From contig CM048744.1 in the NCBI GenBank assembly GCA_026315105.1, forward strand, positions 347,347,668-347,411,667: a stretch of 64,000 bases of DNA, written 5' to 3'. Positions 11,329 through 23,173 of the stretch are shown here, piece by piece. The stretch is from Locusta migratoria (taxonomy: Eukaryota; Arthropoda; Insecta; Orthoptera; Acrididae). A program made the translations under genes and the position numbers. Within the stretch, counting starts at the first letter, position 1. The number at the start of each line of letters is the position of its first letter. The notes under the pieces were generated by a model, which worked only from the letters and a program-made list of their open reading frames with translations, was not told the DNA's origin and did not search any database.

Positions 11329-11330
<2 letters not shown>

Positions 11331-11380
<50 letters not shown>
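11331..11380. repeat. (AC)25 microsatellite
   Basis: A perfect dinucleotide run of about 50 bases. Confidence 0.98.
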
Positions 11381-11384
<4 letters not shown>

Positions 11385-11399
11385 AAAATGAAAGTGCAG

Positions 11400-14300
11400 A
11401 GTGCATTTTTAAATTCCCTAGTTTTTTCTTTATCTTGTAAAACAGAAAAGCAGTTTTAAAAAATAAAATTATGAAAAGTCTATAAGAATGCAGAGACATG
11501 ATCTAATACTTAAACTAAAATCTTGGTAAAATTTTATCTTTTGGAATAGGCTAACAGCAATGTGCTATTACCAATATTCAGAATAGTCTTTTTTATAATG
11601 GAGATCTATTGACCAACAACCAGAACTTTATTTTCAGTCATTGTAGAACAGTGACAACTGTCTTGGTTGGTTTGAACACTTTATATCTTTACAAGGCATA
11701 GTCTTATTGAAGACGATATGACCCTGTCTTTTGCCCTTCTGAAATGATTATCCCCTGGCAGTTACAGGACATACCAGTTGTTTACTGAGGTTGCAACACA
11801 ATCTACAAACTTTGCACTTTTCATATAGGTCTCGACAAATGAAATAATTACAATGGTAACAAATGAATAATATTGAAAGTAAAGTAATGCAATACAAATA
11901 TATGGATTTGCAGTCCGAGAATTGTAGGAAACTTTAAAAGAGTTAGAACAGGTACATATGTGACAAAGGACGACAACAAAAAGAATGCATAAAAATGAAA
12001 TCTCTCTTACATCAAAACCTAGACCTACATAACATAATTTATAAAATACACAGGCCCACATAAGAAAAAAATTTTCATCACCTGTGGACGTAACAAACAC
12101 ATTCCTCCACTGCCTATGTTTACCCGATTTGAAAAACTTGGTCATGTGAGCTGTCATCAAATGCATACAAACTTAGCCCCATCTATTGAAAGGTTACACA
12201 TTTAGTTGCATGTAGATGAGGCAGTAACATTTCTGCCTTCATTCAACACACAATATAGGCCGAGGGCATTTGTAGGCACTGTATAGACATTCCATGATGG
12301 TAAATAGAAGATTATCAAAGTGTAACTGTACATAAACCGAATTATTGATATACGGTATGTCAATAAGAACATCAAGAGAAGTTACAAGGTAAATAGTTAT
12401 TAGAATATTGCAGTAAACCTGGAATCATTTCAAAACTACAGGTAATGCTCATGACTTGTGCTCTATACTGGTCACCCTAGGGCAACCGGTATGGCAGAGG
12501 ACTGGTATCCCTGAAAGGAACCTGACCAGACTGTCATCATGATAAAATAACTTCGTGACGACCACTGGAAGTGTCGGACCAGGATGTATGAAACAAGACT
12601 CTATAACAATACTCTGTATTCTATATGACAATGCAGAGGTCAGACCCATAAACTCAGATATCATTCTGCCTGGTACAGGTAGGTCCAAAATCAACAATAA
12701 TGGAACTATATGGAAAGTTGTCTTCACAGATGAATATCAACATATCCAACTGATGCCAACATACATTGAAAACATGCCTACAGGAAACCTGGTAATGGTA
12801 CATGCCTGAGACACATCAGCAATCAACTACAGTAAGATTTGCGGAACATGTGGAAGACTTAAATTTTTGCGAAGAACTGTTTGTAACAGTATTTTTAAAT
12901 GATAATGCCCTTCTGACTAATACAAAGCTTTTCTTTATACCCTGTATCTCGCTCTTAGATATGAAAAGTTTATTTATGCATTTCAAATTATTTCTCACAT
13001 ATTTAGCTCTACTGAACTTTATAGCAAAACAAACATATGCACACGCGCACTCACAGTTCTGGGAGGGTTGATGACAGATGTTTGCAAGAATCTGTAGACT
13101 GCCAGGCATGTCATGTTACTCTTACAGCTCTTTTCAAATTTGAGAAAAAAAAGTGGATAAGCAGGCATATTACTCCTAGCATAATTTCATACATTAGGAT
13201 AAAACTAGCAAAAAGACAATTTGTACAGAATAAAACTTTGAATAAAATTATTTTAGTCTAAATGACACTAGTTTTAAACAGATTGTAACATAATTATTTT
13301 GACTTTCATTTATTTTATTTGTATGTGTATGCCATTTGGTAGCATTCTGAAGCCATATGCCTAAGTCTAAAATTTTGTTTCCAAAGAATACATTTTGTTG
13401 GAATTCTTTTCACATTGATGTAACACGCTTAATTTAAGAAATTATTGATTGATATTATTATTATTATTATTTTTTTTTTTTTTTGGTAATTATCAGTAGT
13501 TTATTTCCCTCGAACAATTCACTTCGTAGAACTGCTAGTTTACTTTCGACATGTTTGCTTGAATAAGGCTGTTCGTATTGTGTGAAAAAAAGCATTTGTT
13601 TGAGACTCAATGTTTATGCTTCAACGAAAATCTGAACACACATTGCTGACTAGTGAGCTTAGGTGCCTTAATTGTATAGTGCAATAGTAGCAACACATAG
13701 GAGCATTAGGAAAGTGATGACTCACTTTGAGAAAAGAGGGGAGAAATGGTAATTTGAGGGCTCTTCTAAAGACGAGGGGACATTGCCCAATGGCATCAGT
13801 GCACTGTCATGTGTGTGCGTGTTTATAGGTTGTGTCCTTAATTATGTGGTGGCTGAGATAAAGATGAAGGTTTGTTTACAAGCAAAACGTAGATGATAGA
13901 TTAAGACTGTGTTTAAAAAGTGATCTGTAGCTTCACTCTGATAGTAAAGTACAAGTTAGCAGAGAGGGTTTCATTATTTTTCCCCCCCGCAAGTGAGAAA
14001 TTTTTGGGCTGAAACCTGTGACTGATGTTACATTCTGGTATTTTAATCTGTAATTTATGAGGATAATCACATATTTTAGCCTATTATCTACAATACATAA
14101 TTATTAAGGTCCAGTATAGGCCTATGGGTTTTCCAACGTGTTGATGAGATTGGTCATAGCTGACGAGTGGTATCCCGGTCTTCAGTTATGCCAACTTACG
14201 TATACAAATCAAGAAAATAGTAGACAAAACAGGGAGAGGGGGGGGGGGAAGTCACATGTCAGTATTCAGCATACAGTAATATCTGTTTATGTGGGATCAA

Positions 14301-15180
14301 GTCAAAAATATCTCGAGATGAAAGTAAATTAAAGACAATGGACCACAAACTAGAAATTAATAAAAGTGCAGAAACTTGGGTGAGAAATAATGTATAGGGC
14401 CAAAACCCAAATATTTTGCTACTGCAGTCCAGGGGCGACAAATGACTGATTTAGGCTCTTTGTACTACTGTGTTTACATTCATTAGCCTAATACAAAACT
14501 AAAACTTACTAACGATGGAAATTAAGTAAACTAAACAATATTTTATGCTCCATAACACGAGATTTCTCCAATGCAGATAAGTTACATGAACTGTTGAAGT
14601 TATTGTATCAATGAAAATTTGCCACTGACTGAAAATACAGGCTGTGATTAATGGCAGGAGCATCTTTTATTTAAACGATCTATTATAGTATCTTAGTTGT
14701 TATAATAAGTTTTCTTTTATATAGTTATCTTGACTATTTACAGTCTTGACTGGTAACGGACAGGTTTTGTGTTGAAGAACAAACAACTAATACTGATGCA
14801 CAGTAAAGTGCCTTTTGAACACTGCATTAATTACTGTGACTTGCACAGCCCATTCACTCATAACATCAAAGCGTGGAAAAATGTAAAAGTTTAGCATGGG
14901 CAAAGGAAACATGCAGCCTGACGTCCTGAAAATTTTAAGTGAAGTTGTCACACCACAATCAGTTACTGCAAAATAAAATTAATTATACATGTGTCAATAA
15001 AGGGAGAATGAAGAATGTGGTCCCACATAAGACTGTATGTGCAAGAATAAATCACCTTGTATTTCGTTGTTCGTAGGTAGGGCCTAGCACATGTTTACAT
15101 ACGTGTAGTTATATATATCTTACGGTATATGTTATTACGTAGCAAACTACAATAAATTAAAGAAAAATCGTCAACAAATA
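11400..15180. other. Unassigned sequence
   Basis: No recognisable domain or repeat family. Frames at 11762-12166 and 12449-12727 (both minus) are open but carry no motif I know. An A/T-only run lies at about 13455-13485 (TTA repeats then T). Low-complexity tracts are the only definite features. Confidence 0.5.
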
Positions 15181-15190
15181 AAACGCTAGA

Positions 15191-15580
15191 TTGTCGGAAA
15201 TGTGTAGCTACGCCCTCTTGGCAACGAACTGCAATCATTTAATGTACTTTCCGATACAGCGGGAGGCGAAAAAAAAGTGCAAAATAACAGAGGTGCCAAA
15301 AGAGAAAAATTCATGTCAAATAATAAATGAACTACCTCCGTTAAAAAATATATTCCTACACTGGTCAAAACAGTCTGCTTGTTTTTATTTTTTCCGGTTC
15401 GTGGCTGTCATCACTGAGCCGCTACTGAATTTACAAGTCAAGCATTTCAAATTTTTCAGTAGTGTGATCATCTTAATACGTAATAAGTCTCGGGACGTTA
15501 CACAGACAACAAGAGATGCCGTAATACGCTCTCTAAATAGTTCGCTCGAGACAGTCACAGCATTGTATGACATTGTCTAG
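15191..15580 (+). other. Open frame of 129 codons, no recognised domain
   Basis: An uninterrupted frame, longer than most random frames in this AT-rich stretch. It contains a hydrophobic/aromatic segment in the middle (residues about 60-95) and no motif I recognise. It lies just beyond the candidate exon and on the opposite strand. It is listed because of its length only. Confidence 0.15.
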
Positions 15581-15702
15581 CCTAAACTAATGTCTTGTTT
15601 GTAGGGAGAAAACAATAAAAGACAAGATGACAACCACAGTGTTACAGATTATAATAAGAATATTTTAATATACTTGGCGCCAATGTTTTACAACAATATT
15701 AC

Positions 15703-15815
15703 CTTTGCGCTTTTAGATTTTTATTCCTTGTTCGAATTAACCAAATTATGACTGAAGCAGACGCAATTCCTACAGCTGCATTTTTCGAAACGAGTTTACT
15801 CATCGTCGGAGCCAT
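15703..15815 (-). CDS. Candidate first coding exon of a small membrane-anchored protein
   Basis: On the minus strand an ATG at 15815-15813, in good context (AACAATGG), opens 37 codons. They start MAPTMSKLVSKNAAVGIA, followed by a hydrophobic stretch (roughly residues 13-28, ending in IIWLI) and a basic end (RTRNKNLKAQ). The frame runs into AAAG|GTAATA, a plausible splice donor with GT at 15702-15701. Basic residues around one hydrophobic helix fit an N-terminal membrane or mitochondrial-type anchor. A DRE-like palindrome lies about 200 bases upstream at 16016-16023. No second exon was identified. The protein is not recognised. Chance cannot be excluded. Confidence 0.4.
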
Positions 15816-16015
15816 TGTTTATAACTGACGCAGCACAGATCGGTAAGAAATCACACGATGTTACACAAAATACCACACGCAACTCTCCACATACACACTG
15901 TCAACTGCCACACATCGCCGACCACTGCCGAAACCGACTGACGCAGCTGTTGTGGAGTTGTGGACTCTGGCTCTGAAGTTTATCGTACAGTCGATAGAAG
16001 CGTCGAGCAGCGTAC

Positions 16016-16023
16016 TATCGATA
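16016..16023. promoter_or_regulatory. DRE-like promoter motif TATCGATA
   Basis: This is the exact palindrome bound by DREF in Drosophila housekeeping promoters. It sits about 200 bases upstream of the candidate ATG at 15815, in a locally CG-containing stretch with related half-sites (TATCGTAC, TCGATAG) at about 15980-15997. Function here is inferred from position only. Confidence 0.4.
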
Positions 16024-16462
16024 ATCGACACTACTCGAAAGCAAACTACAGTATGGCGCGCGATTTCAATATTATCTCTACGATGTACGCGTTTTTCCCA
16101 TATTTTATTTTATTATATTTTGGGAATGTCTTTGAAAAATAGGGTAAAAGAGAATTAGTTGAAATTCGTTTTTTCATGTCAATGTTTTTAGTTTAAAACA
16201 AACCTCCGCTCTATCACCACATTCTGAGAAAATGACGCAATGAAATGCTAGGTAAGTGCATATACGTACACTTAACGTCGGAGATAACTTCTTAGGTCTT
16301 GTGTGTGATCTAGCATTACTGTCACAGCAACGTTAGTTAACCAATATGTGACTACTGAAGCGAATGCAGAATATTGTTTTTAGAGATGAGAAGATACCCG
16401 AAGACTCCCAGTTTAACAATGTTCTGCTTTTTTTTACTGCAGTTGGTGAATATTACGCATTA

Positions 16463-16592
16463 TATTAACGGCTAGATGGCCGGAGTCTGCCCACGACAGC
16501 AAAATTTTCTGAAACCCATTCACACATGATGAGCTGGAAGCAGAAGAAATTCTATTAGCCACAATTCGAGGCGACTGTGCCTGTCGATGTTG
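16463..16592 (+). pseudogene. Harbinger transposase fragment
   Basis: Reads RWPESAHDSKIF, stop, then DELEAEEI and GDCACRC, matching the HARBI1-type block (RWPGS.HDS.IF ... LLGDSGY). It is a partial repeat of the fuller copy at 17806-17920, with about 110 bases alignable between the two. The second catalytic region is degraded (GDC where GDSGY is expected). Confidence 0.65.
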
Positions 16593-17593
16593 ATTCTAAT
16601 AATTTTATTTTAGTATATACAGTGTAAATTGTGATTGATATTCATGATTTGTATTTTATTGCATTTTATATCGTGGTTACTTGTCACATTAGTAAGAAAT
16701 AGTTGTTCCAGTTTGCTTAATTGTCGTTCATAATTGCTTGCTGATCGCTACACTACTTATATGAAAAGAATGTATGATTTAAAAATACCCTCTGATCTAC
16801 AGTCGTGCGATGAACTTGGAAAATCAATAAACCCTATCTCATGAAACTGCATTATTCTTAAGGCCTTCGGAAATAAGCCATTCAGTCAGCTTCCAGTACA
16901 TGCAGTACACGATGTATCACAAATAACAAGTTATTAGGTACATCCAAATACTAAAAGCTGATATATAATCATTCGTTGTTAATAGTGTCTACACTGATAA
17001 AAATGTCTACATTGCACGAAGCACTGTAGCAATTCTGTTGTCACGTGGTATAGTGCATCCTTAGACATCTTCTACATTACAGTATGTTTAATCTGTAGTC
17101 CACAACCTTTTGGAAGGATAGGGGAAAGAGAAGGAGCGGGAAAGGGTGAGTTTAAGCTGGACATTATAGAATTTCTTTACACCTTTTTTTCTAGCTTTAC
17201 GTTTATTGATGTCGTCGGATACACACAAACAGGAAATAAACAGGTGTCCGTTGTGTTTTTCCAGGGGCTAAGTAAAATGTTACTCATTTTTCTGAAGGTG
17301 TTGGCACGATGGCATCCATGGAAAGTTCGGAACGATCCTTCCGTATTGCCTGGGTGTTGAAAGTTGATAGTACACTTCAACAAAAAATATTGTGCAGCGG
17401 GTAGAAATATGACTGAAACCAGCTAAAAGAAACAAGCTACTGACTCAAATGTGCATGCTGCTTTTAACTTTTAAGATTGTATGTCACGGAAGTTTCCACA
17501 TGGTGGTTGGCGATCTGTTTCGTAGCAACAGCTTGCGGAACTATCTTCAAGTATCGACCTGCACTGCGTCACTGAAAAGAGAAATTTATCAAA

Positions 17594-18245
17594 ATGCCCA
17601 CAGAAGAAACTGACTTGATGAAAACCCAGCGCGATTTTCATGAAATAGTGTGTTTTCTGGTGTTATAGGTGCTATGGAGTGCACTTATGTGCTAGCCAGA
17701 TCTCCTGGTGTCGAAAATGCAGAGTTATTTAGGAATCTTCACAGGTGGTTTATGCTAAACGTGCAAGCAATCACAAACGTTAAGATGTAATATTTAAATG
17801 CAAGTGGCTAGATGACCGGGGTCCGCTACGACAGCAACATTTTCGGAAACTCACCATACAACAGGAGAAATTCCTATAGTTATACTTCTAGGTGACAGTG
17901 GCTATCAGTGTTGCAGATATTCTTTGACACCGATACTGTGCGAAGAAACGGCGGCAGAGCGAACGAACAATCGAAACCATCAGTAAACCAGAGCAAAAAT
18001 GGAAATAGTGTTTGGAGTGGCAAAAGACGTTTCCCTGCTTATGTTTAGCACTCAAGGTTAAAGTAAATTTGCGTCAGTTATTACAGTTGCAGCATTTGCC
18101 TTGCACAATCTAGCTGTCAATGCATCGGATGAGGTGCCTTAAAAGGATGACTTTGTTTCAATCGGGAGAAGACTGTATGAAGAAATTGCAGTACCAACAG
18201 CAAATGAAGCAGACGGGCCAAAATACAGTGAGAAGGGAATTTATT
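17594..18245 (+). pseudogene. Harbinger (HARBI1-like) transposase, catalytic half
   Basis: Across three frames the sequence reads MPTEETDLM, FSGVIGAMECTYV, SPGVENAELFRN, NVQAITNV, RYDSNIFGNS, ILLGDSGYQCCRYSLTPIL, then KMEIVFGVAKRRF. These are the DDE blocks of PIF/Harbinger transposases. The first catalytic Asp (normally GAIDGTH or GAIDCTH) is Glu. The second (GDSGY) and the Glu before FGV.KRRF remain. Several stops and shifts make it a pseudogene. The N-terminal half is absent here; a related N-terminal exon lies at 26769-26998. Confidence 0.82.
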
Positions 18246-18321
18246 AACCTTTTATTTACTTGAAACGTTATAAGATTTGAATAAATTTGCAAATTGTTAG
18301 CTAAGAACTTACGAATTTGAA

Positions 18322-18405
18322 TAGTGCGAAAATCTATTACGGGCCGTCTATCTGTTAAGAAAATGTACTATGGGTCGTCCATCTATAAATGCGTGTAAAT
18401 CTTAT
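18322..18405 (+). repeat. Dispersed 85-bp repeat, copy 1
   Basis: About 85 bases beginning TAGTGCGAAAATCTATTACG recur at 25001-25086 in the same orientation. Each copy consists of two diverged units of about 31 bases (CGAAAATCTATTACGGGCCG and AGAAAATGTACTATGGGTCG). Origin unknown. Confidence 0.8.
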
Positions 18406-18409
18406 ATCT

Positions 18410-19090
18410 TTAAGATAAATTTACAATGTTTCAGTTTGAAAGCCTGATTGTCTGTTCATTTATTTCATTTGCAGTTCTTTAATTTCTTTATCTAATTTTT
18501 ATGTTTCCATCTTTACTTCATGTTCCACAGGCACGCACTGTACTTGAGTTTGTGTTCATGCTCGAGGTATTATAATTTTCTTTACTAAAACAGCTTTTTC
18601 ACTTTGAGAATTTTCTGATCTTTCGTTCCTGCTACATGTTTCTGACACAAAAGCAGAATTATAATTATGGAATTTTTTAGTTCAAAATACGCATTGTATT
18701 GTCACAAGTTAGTTATTACCTAGTTTTTCTCGCCTCAATGTAAGCGTTCTCTTCTTCGTTTTAATTTTCGATATCATCTATGGATAGGTAGACCCACAAT
18801 ATTTCATTTGAAATTACTGTCTTCTTATTTCCTGATGTCGTGATAGAACTTCCAGCTTTCAATAGTATGGGAATCTGTATCAGAAAAAGAACGTAAAGAA
18901 TAATATTATAATCTACCCTTTACGCAGTGAATTCGCTTCAAAATAATTTATGCGAGTTTATTAAAATGTTTACAAATCAGGGCACGTAATTTCTGGATGA
19001 AAATTTTCATCGACACAGAAGGGATAAGATACTGGAAAAACCTGTGGCTTTTGGTAGCAATGAGTTCTGCCCACTTCCTGTAACCATAGG
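18410..19090. other. Unassigned AT-rich sequence
   Basis: No motif recognised. Confidence 0.5.
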
Positions 19091-19096
19091 CCTAAG

Positions 19097-19415
19097 AAAT
19101 GCGCCTCGGTTTCACAGTGGTAGAGTGCCAGCCTACAAATCCAAAGGTCGCGGGTTCGATCCTTGCCAGGTCCTAGGATTTTTATCTGTCACTTTCCACT
19201 TCTTTCACCTCTGGCAGTATTGCTCATGTGAAAAATACCGATTAGCACCGTGGTTCGGAACCCATGTTAAACTGTAGGTCCCCCTATAACTGGCTGGGTA
19301 AGTCAGTTCGAAGGTCGGAGGAAGGCAACGGCATACCACCTCCAAACAGGGCCATGCCTAGTAAAGCACTGTGGTGTTCAAACCAATCTTCGGATTGTTG
19401 ACTGCTTTACCTTTT
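19097..19415 (+). repeat. SINE-D, tRNA-derived SINE with head and body
   Basis: The head contains an A-box-like CAGTGGTAGAGTGCC and a B box GGGTTCGATCC, giving a pol III promoter. The body holds GGTAAGTCAGTTCGAAGG and CCACCTCCAAACAGGG and ends near GACTGCTTTACC. The body is shared with the fragment at 7902-8110. It differs from the abundant SINE-A/B families in this window. Confidence 0.82.
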
Positions 19416-19797
19416 TTTTAGGCCTAAGAAATTATCGCCTCCAGTCTTATGCATTTCAACCTTGAAAAGTTTTCATTTTGCATTTTTATCACATGTAATC
19501 ACTTAAAGATGACACGTACCGTAATAATACGTAATTGTAAAGGGGTCTTCAAATTATAGTGTGTCATGTGCAAGTGCTTTCTTGGTCCTTTTCTTTTCCT
19601 TAACGTTTTCATTAGGGGTGGACGCAGAATTTTATTTGGGGGGGGGGAGGAGATTTGAGGAATTATGTCAAACGTTAAGGGCATGGGCGCCGGGAGGGGG
19701 GTGTAAGGAGGTGCACTTGCACCCCTCCCCCTGGCTTGTATGAAAACACACAGGAAAGATGGAGAAATAAAATTTTATTATTGCAAAATATTAAATA

Positions 19798-20597
19798 CTA
19801 GCTGAACCCCCGCTGCTTCGCATGCGTAGGCTGGTTGGTCTGCAATCCTGATTAAGAATCCATATCTTAAGTTTCGTAGTTATAGCTCGAAATATGAGTT
19901 AACAGCACCATATTTTTGAAAATCAATTTTTGCATCCCGTATTTCACCCCCTTATTAGTCTAATTTCGAAAAATACCGAAACAGGTGTCTGGAATCCAAA
20001 TCCGAAAATTTGTAGTTCTAACTTCAAAATTGCCTAAATAGCAACATATTTTCGAAAAACACCCTCTTTCCAATTTAACCCCGTTAATGGTTGAATTTCC
20101 AAAATTACCGAAACACGTATTTTTTAACGTCTTTAACCCTCTTACTTGTTGAATTTCCAAAAATTCTAAAAATCATGGACCAAGATTCCATATCCGAAGT
20201 TTCGTAGTTGTAGCTTAAAATTTGAGTTAACAGCAACATATTTTTGAAAATCAATTTTTTGCGTCACCTATTTTACCCCCTTATTTGTCGAATTTCAAAA
20301 AATGCTGAACCACGTGTCTTTTATATTCGAACCCTGAATTAAAATTTGTAGTTCTAGCTTCAAAATTGCCTAAATAGCTACGTAATTAAAAAAAAAAACC
20401 GTTTCATCCCCTATTTCACCCCCTTACGGACGGAATATCGATAAATCGCTTCTTAAATGACGACTACAGAGTAAGATCAACACCCTCCACAAATTTCAAG
20501 TTTCTATTTTCAGTGGTTTGGTCTGGGCGATGATGAGTCAGTCAGTCAGTCTATCAGACAGTCAATCAATCGGGACACTTCCTTTTATATATAGAGA
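19798..20597 (-). mobile_element. Non-autonomous Helitron
   Basis: Read on the minus strand it starts TCTCTATATATAAAAGG and ends GCGGGGGTTCAGCTAG, with A before and T after, as Helitrons require. A short GC palindrome near the 3' end (GCTTCGCATGCGAAGC) gives the terminal hairpin. The interior is a diverged tandem array with a period of about 327 bases (starts near 19857 and 20184). No Rep or helicase coding is present. Confidence 0.85.
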
Positions 20598-21039
20598 TTA
20601 TTATTCCGGCGTAAGCTTTGGTGCAAATTATGTATAAATAGAAACTTTAAACGACTAGAATGTTGTTCAAAAGTGTTCATTGTTTAGTTTATGTGCAAAA
20701 AGGCCGACAACACCCAAAACACCAATAGAGACGTGTTCCAAAGATTTATATACAAATACCGGTACTTTCCCGCGTGCCTTAATACACAGCCCACGCTATA
20801 GATATCATTGCACTGCAATAAATTATGTCATGTGTGTAATTGTAATCTCGAAGAGAACATGGGGGAGTGTTATGGCTGTCATACCTATTTTACAAGTTAA
20901 TACGCTCTGTGCGTCACCTCGATCCCATAGTTCAAATGGGTAAGTGTTTTATTTTATTGGTGTGCTTTCGTGTGCTTTCTCCATTTGGCCAGACACTCGC
21001 GCGTACTTAATCTAAGTGGGACAACGAGAGAGAAAGGAA

Positions 21040-21130
21040 GCGTCTGTGGCCTTTTTACAGAGAAAAATGCCAGACTTTGCCTGGAGTAAACTTGCAAAAC
21101 CACGGAAAACCAAGATCAGGATAGCCGGTC
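21040..21130. repeat. Possible fragment of another SINE or repeat
   Basis: The phrase CCTGGAGTAA...CCACGGAAAACCAAGATCAGGAT resembles a repeat body I associate with orthopteran tRNA-derived SINEs. There is no second copy in this window to confirm it. Confidence 0.3.
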
Positions 21131-21305
21131 CCAAATGGGTAATCGCCGACAGAAATTGGTAAACGTTATGTTGAACTTGAAATCTGCGACTGCCGACCTT
21201 AGCACCCTAACAGTGTTAAAACAGGCTCAAATTTACATTCACTACTACAATCAGGATCAAGTCTGTCATTTGGATATAAACATTTCTGTACTACACTTTT
21301 ACGTT

Positions 21306-21496
21306 CAAATGTTTGTTAAGCTTATGGGACTTAACTACGGGGCTATCAGTCCCTAAACTTACAAACTACTTATGAACTACTTACGAACTAGGACGGCACA
21401 AATATCCATGCCCGAGGGGGGATTCGAACCCCCGACCGTAGTGGCCGTGCAGACCGCGACTGGAGCGCCTCAGTCTCCTCGGCCACCGCGGCCGGC
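21306..21496 (-). repeat. SINE-A copy
   Basis: On the minus strand a tRNA-like head carries GCCGCGGTGGCCGAG and the B box GGGTTCGAATCCC. The body contains GGGACTGATAGCCCCGTAG and ends ACAAACATTTG. The 13-bp target duplication ACACTTTTACGTT lies at 21293-21305 and 21497-21509. Confidence 0.93.
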
Positions 21497-22299
21497 ACAC
21501 TTTTACGTTATTCATTATTTTTGTATGTCATTTCTAATTAAAAAGATAATTGGAAAAGGAAAATTTGAATATCTTGTCAGCACTAAGCAAGATGACAGAC
21601 TTTCTTACCTTCTAATTCTTCTAGTACGCCAAGACAAGACTCTGAAATAGTTATAATGTTATATACTCGATAAGAAAATATAATGCTTCATTCTCTCACG
21701 ATAGCTTTCACATTATTTGGGATTGCCTGCAGCTTTAAGAATATAAGAAAGGTTACTACATTATTGTAATTTTTAACCACAAGCTATACTGTGTATTTGT
21801 CTTCAGCCTTCTTTTAATTTTATTTATTTTATTTGTATAGACATTGTTCAGCTTTGTCTAAGCTTTTCAAATATTACGCGGAACAACTAACTTGTCACCA
21901 GACATCCAAAATATTATACACTAGATTCTCGCCAAATTGACCCTGATTCGCACCACTAAACAGTACTTCTACGAAACGAGAATACGCTCCTCGCAGTCTG
22001 GTAGAAGTCCTCTATATGTATATGGTTGTTTCCCCCTCCCCAAAAAATCAATACCTAGCGACCCTCTGGTATTGCAGGTCGAGTCGCACCCCCCCCCCCC
22101 CCCTAGAAACATTCCTGACGGCGCCCATGGTTAAGGGGGAGGGGGGAGGATCGATGAACTGTGCCACTGTGTGAAATGATTTTCACTTCTTACTGTACTA
22201 TGTTTGTGTAAATTAATGACTATCGTAAATTATCATTATTATTATTTTGGGTGGGAGTAATCCCTCTTCTTCTCTCTTGCATCTGCCACTGGTTTTCAT

Positions 22300-23025
22300 A
22301 ATACAGTTTTAAACTCTTCCAGTTACGAGCCGACAGCTGAATTTGGATGTGTTGTCAAGCATCTTTCGTGCTAACTCAGATCAACGCTGAACTAACTACG
22401 GCGGATGTAGTTTTAGAGGAACCCTGAACAGTTTAATTTCTGAACTAGCGTCAGATTTGATCTCTAGTCTGCGAAGCTGATACAATCAGCCAAGCCCTTG
22501 TTCAGTCCAATCAGTTTGACCAACTGATGGTCACTGTTAGGATTATTAATTCATCTTCAGGTTATAGCTCATTTTCCTTTCGTGTTTGCTTTCTGCAGCT
22601 TTGGCTGAAAATAAATTTGTCTTTAGACAAGCGAAACTTTTTGAGATATATACCCCCTATTTCATAGTACTGAGTAGATGACAAAACTATTCAGTAGCGC
22701 GTTTTTATCCGAAGAGAGAAAGAAGTTCCTGTAACTAAGGTAAAATAAAAAAAAAATATATAAAAAAAATTGAGGGTCAGGCCAGAAATTGGGTTCCTTG
22801 CAATATAAATTTGAACTGATGACGAATATAAAGAAGCATTTACACTGGTCAGTCGGAAAATTACGAATTTACCCAGCTTTTAGTTGTTGCTGGTACCTCA
22901 CTCTCTGTCCTTGTAGTAAGCTCGAGTATCTTGCCTCGTATACTCCAAAGTATGGGTATTTTTTGTTGTGAGATAACCTGCAATGTCCACAAAAATAATA
23001 GAGGGCCGAACGGAGGGTTCAAAAT
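22300..23025. other. Unassigned sequence
   Basis: No domain recognised. A-rich runs lie near 22740-22770. Confidence 0.5.
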
Positions 23026-23030
23026 TTAGA

Positions 23031-23173
23031 GAGCTTTGTACTTAGCTTTTCTGGTCACGCGTGATGTCTCGGAAAACTGCGTCATGATGTAATCAGCGAC
23101 TAAGTCAAGTTCTGGACGGGGATCATCAATAAGTTCTCGTAGTTTGATATTCTCTTCAATTCTTGTTTTGAAC
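23031..23173 (-). other. Short coding-like segment, unknown
   Basis: One minus-strand frame reads FKTRIEENIKLRELIDDP followed by RPELDLVADYIM and TQFSETSRVTRKAKYKAL, then stops. The charge pattern looks protein-like rather than random. It may be the tail of a MADF/BESS-type transposon protein, but I cannot show that. Confidence 0.25.

Larger units (their letters stand above)
19682..22129. mobile_element. Inner hAT-like element (TSD GTTAAGGG)
   Basis: Both ends read CATGGGCGCCG when oriented inward, and an exact 8-bp GTTAAGGG lies at 19674-19681 and 22130-22137. No transposase coding was recognised inside. The interior holds a Helitron, a SINE and other repeat pieces, so it is probably a non-autonomous hAT used as a landing site. 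Confidence 0.82.
19613..22291. mobile_element. Outer short hAT-like element (TSD GTTTTCAT)
   Basis: It is flanked by the 8-bp repeat GTTTTCAT at 19605-19612 and 22292-22299, the hAT target-site length. The ends are TAGGGGTGGACGCA and, reverse-complemented, CAGTGGCAGATGCA, a diverged hAT-type TIR pair. Without the nested element at 19682-22129 it would be only about 220 bases, so it was a non-autonomous element. Confidence 0.75.

Noticed and set aside
11331..11380. Functional Z-DNA or regulatory element
   Set aside because: A plain (AC)n microsatellite; nothing around it suggests regulation.
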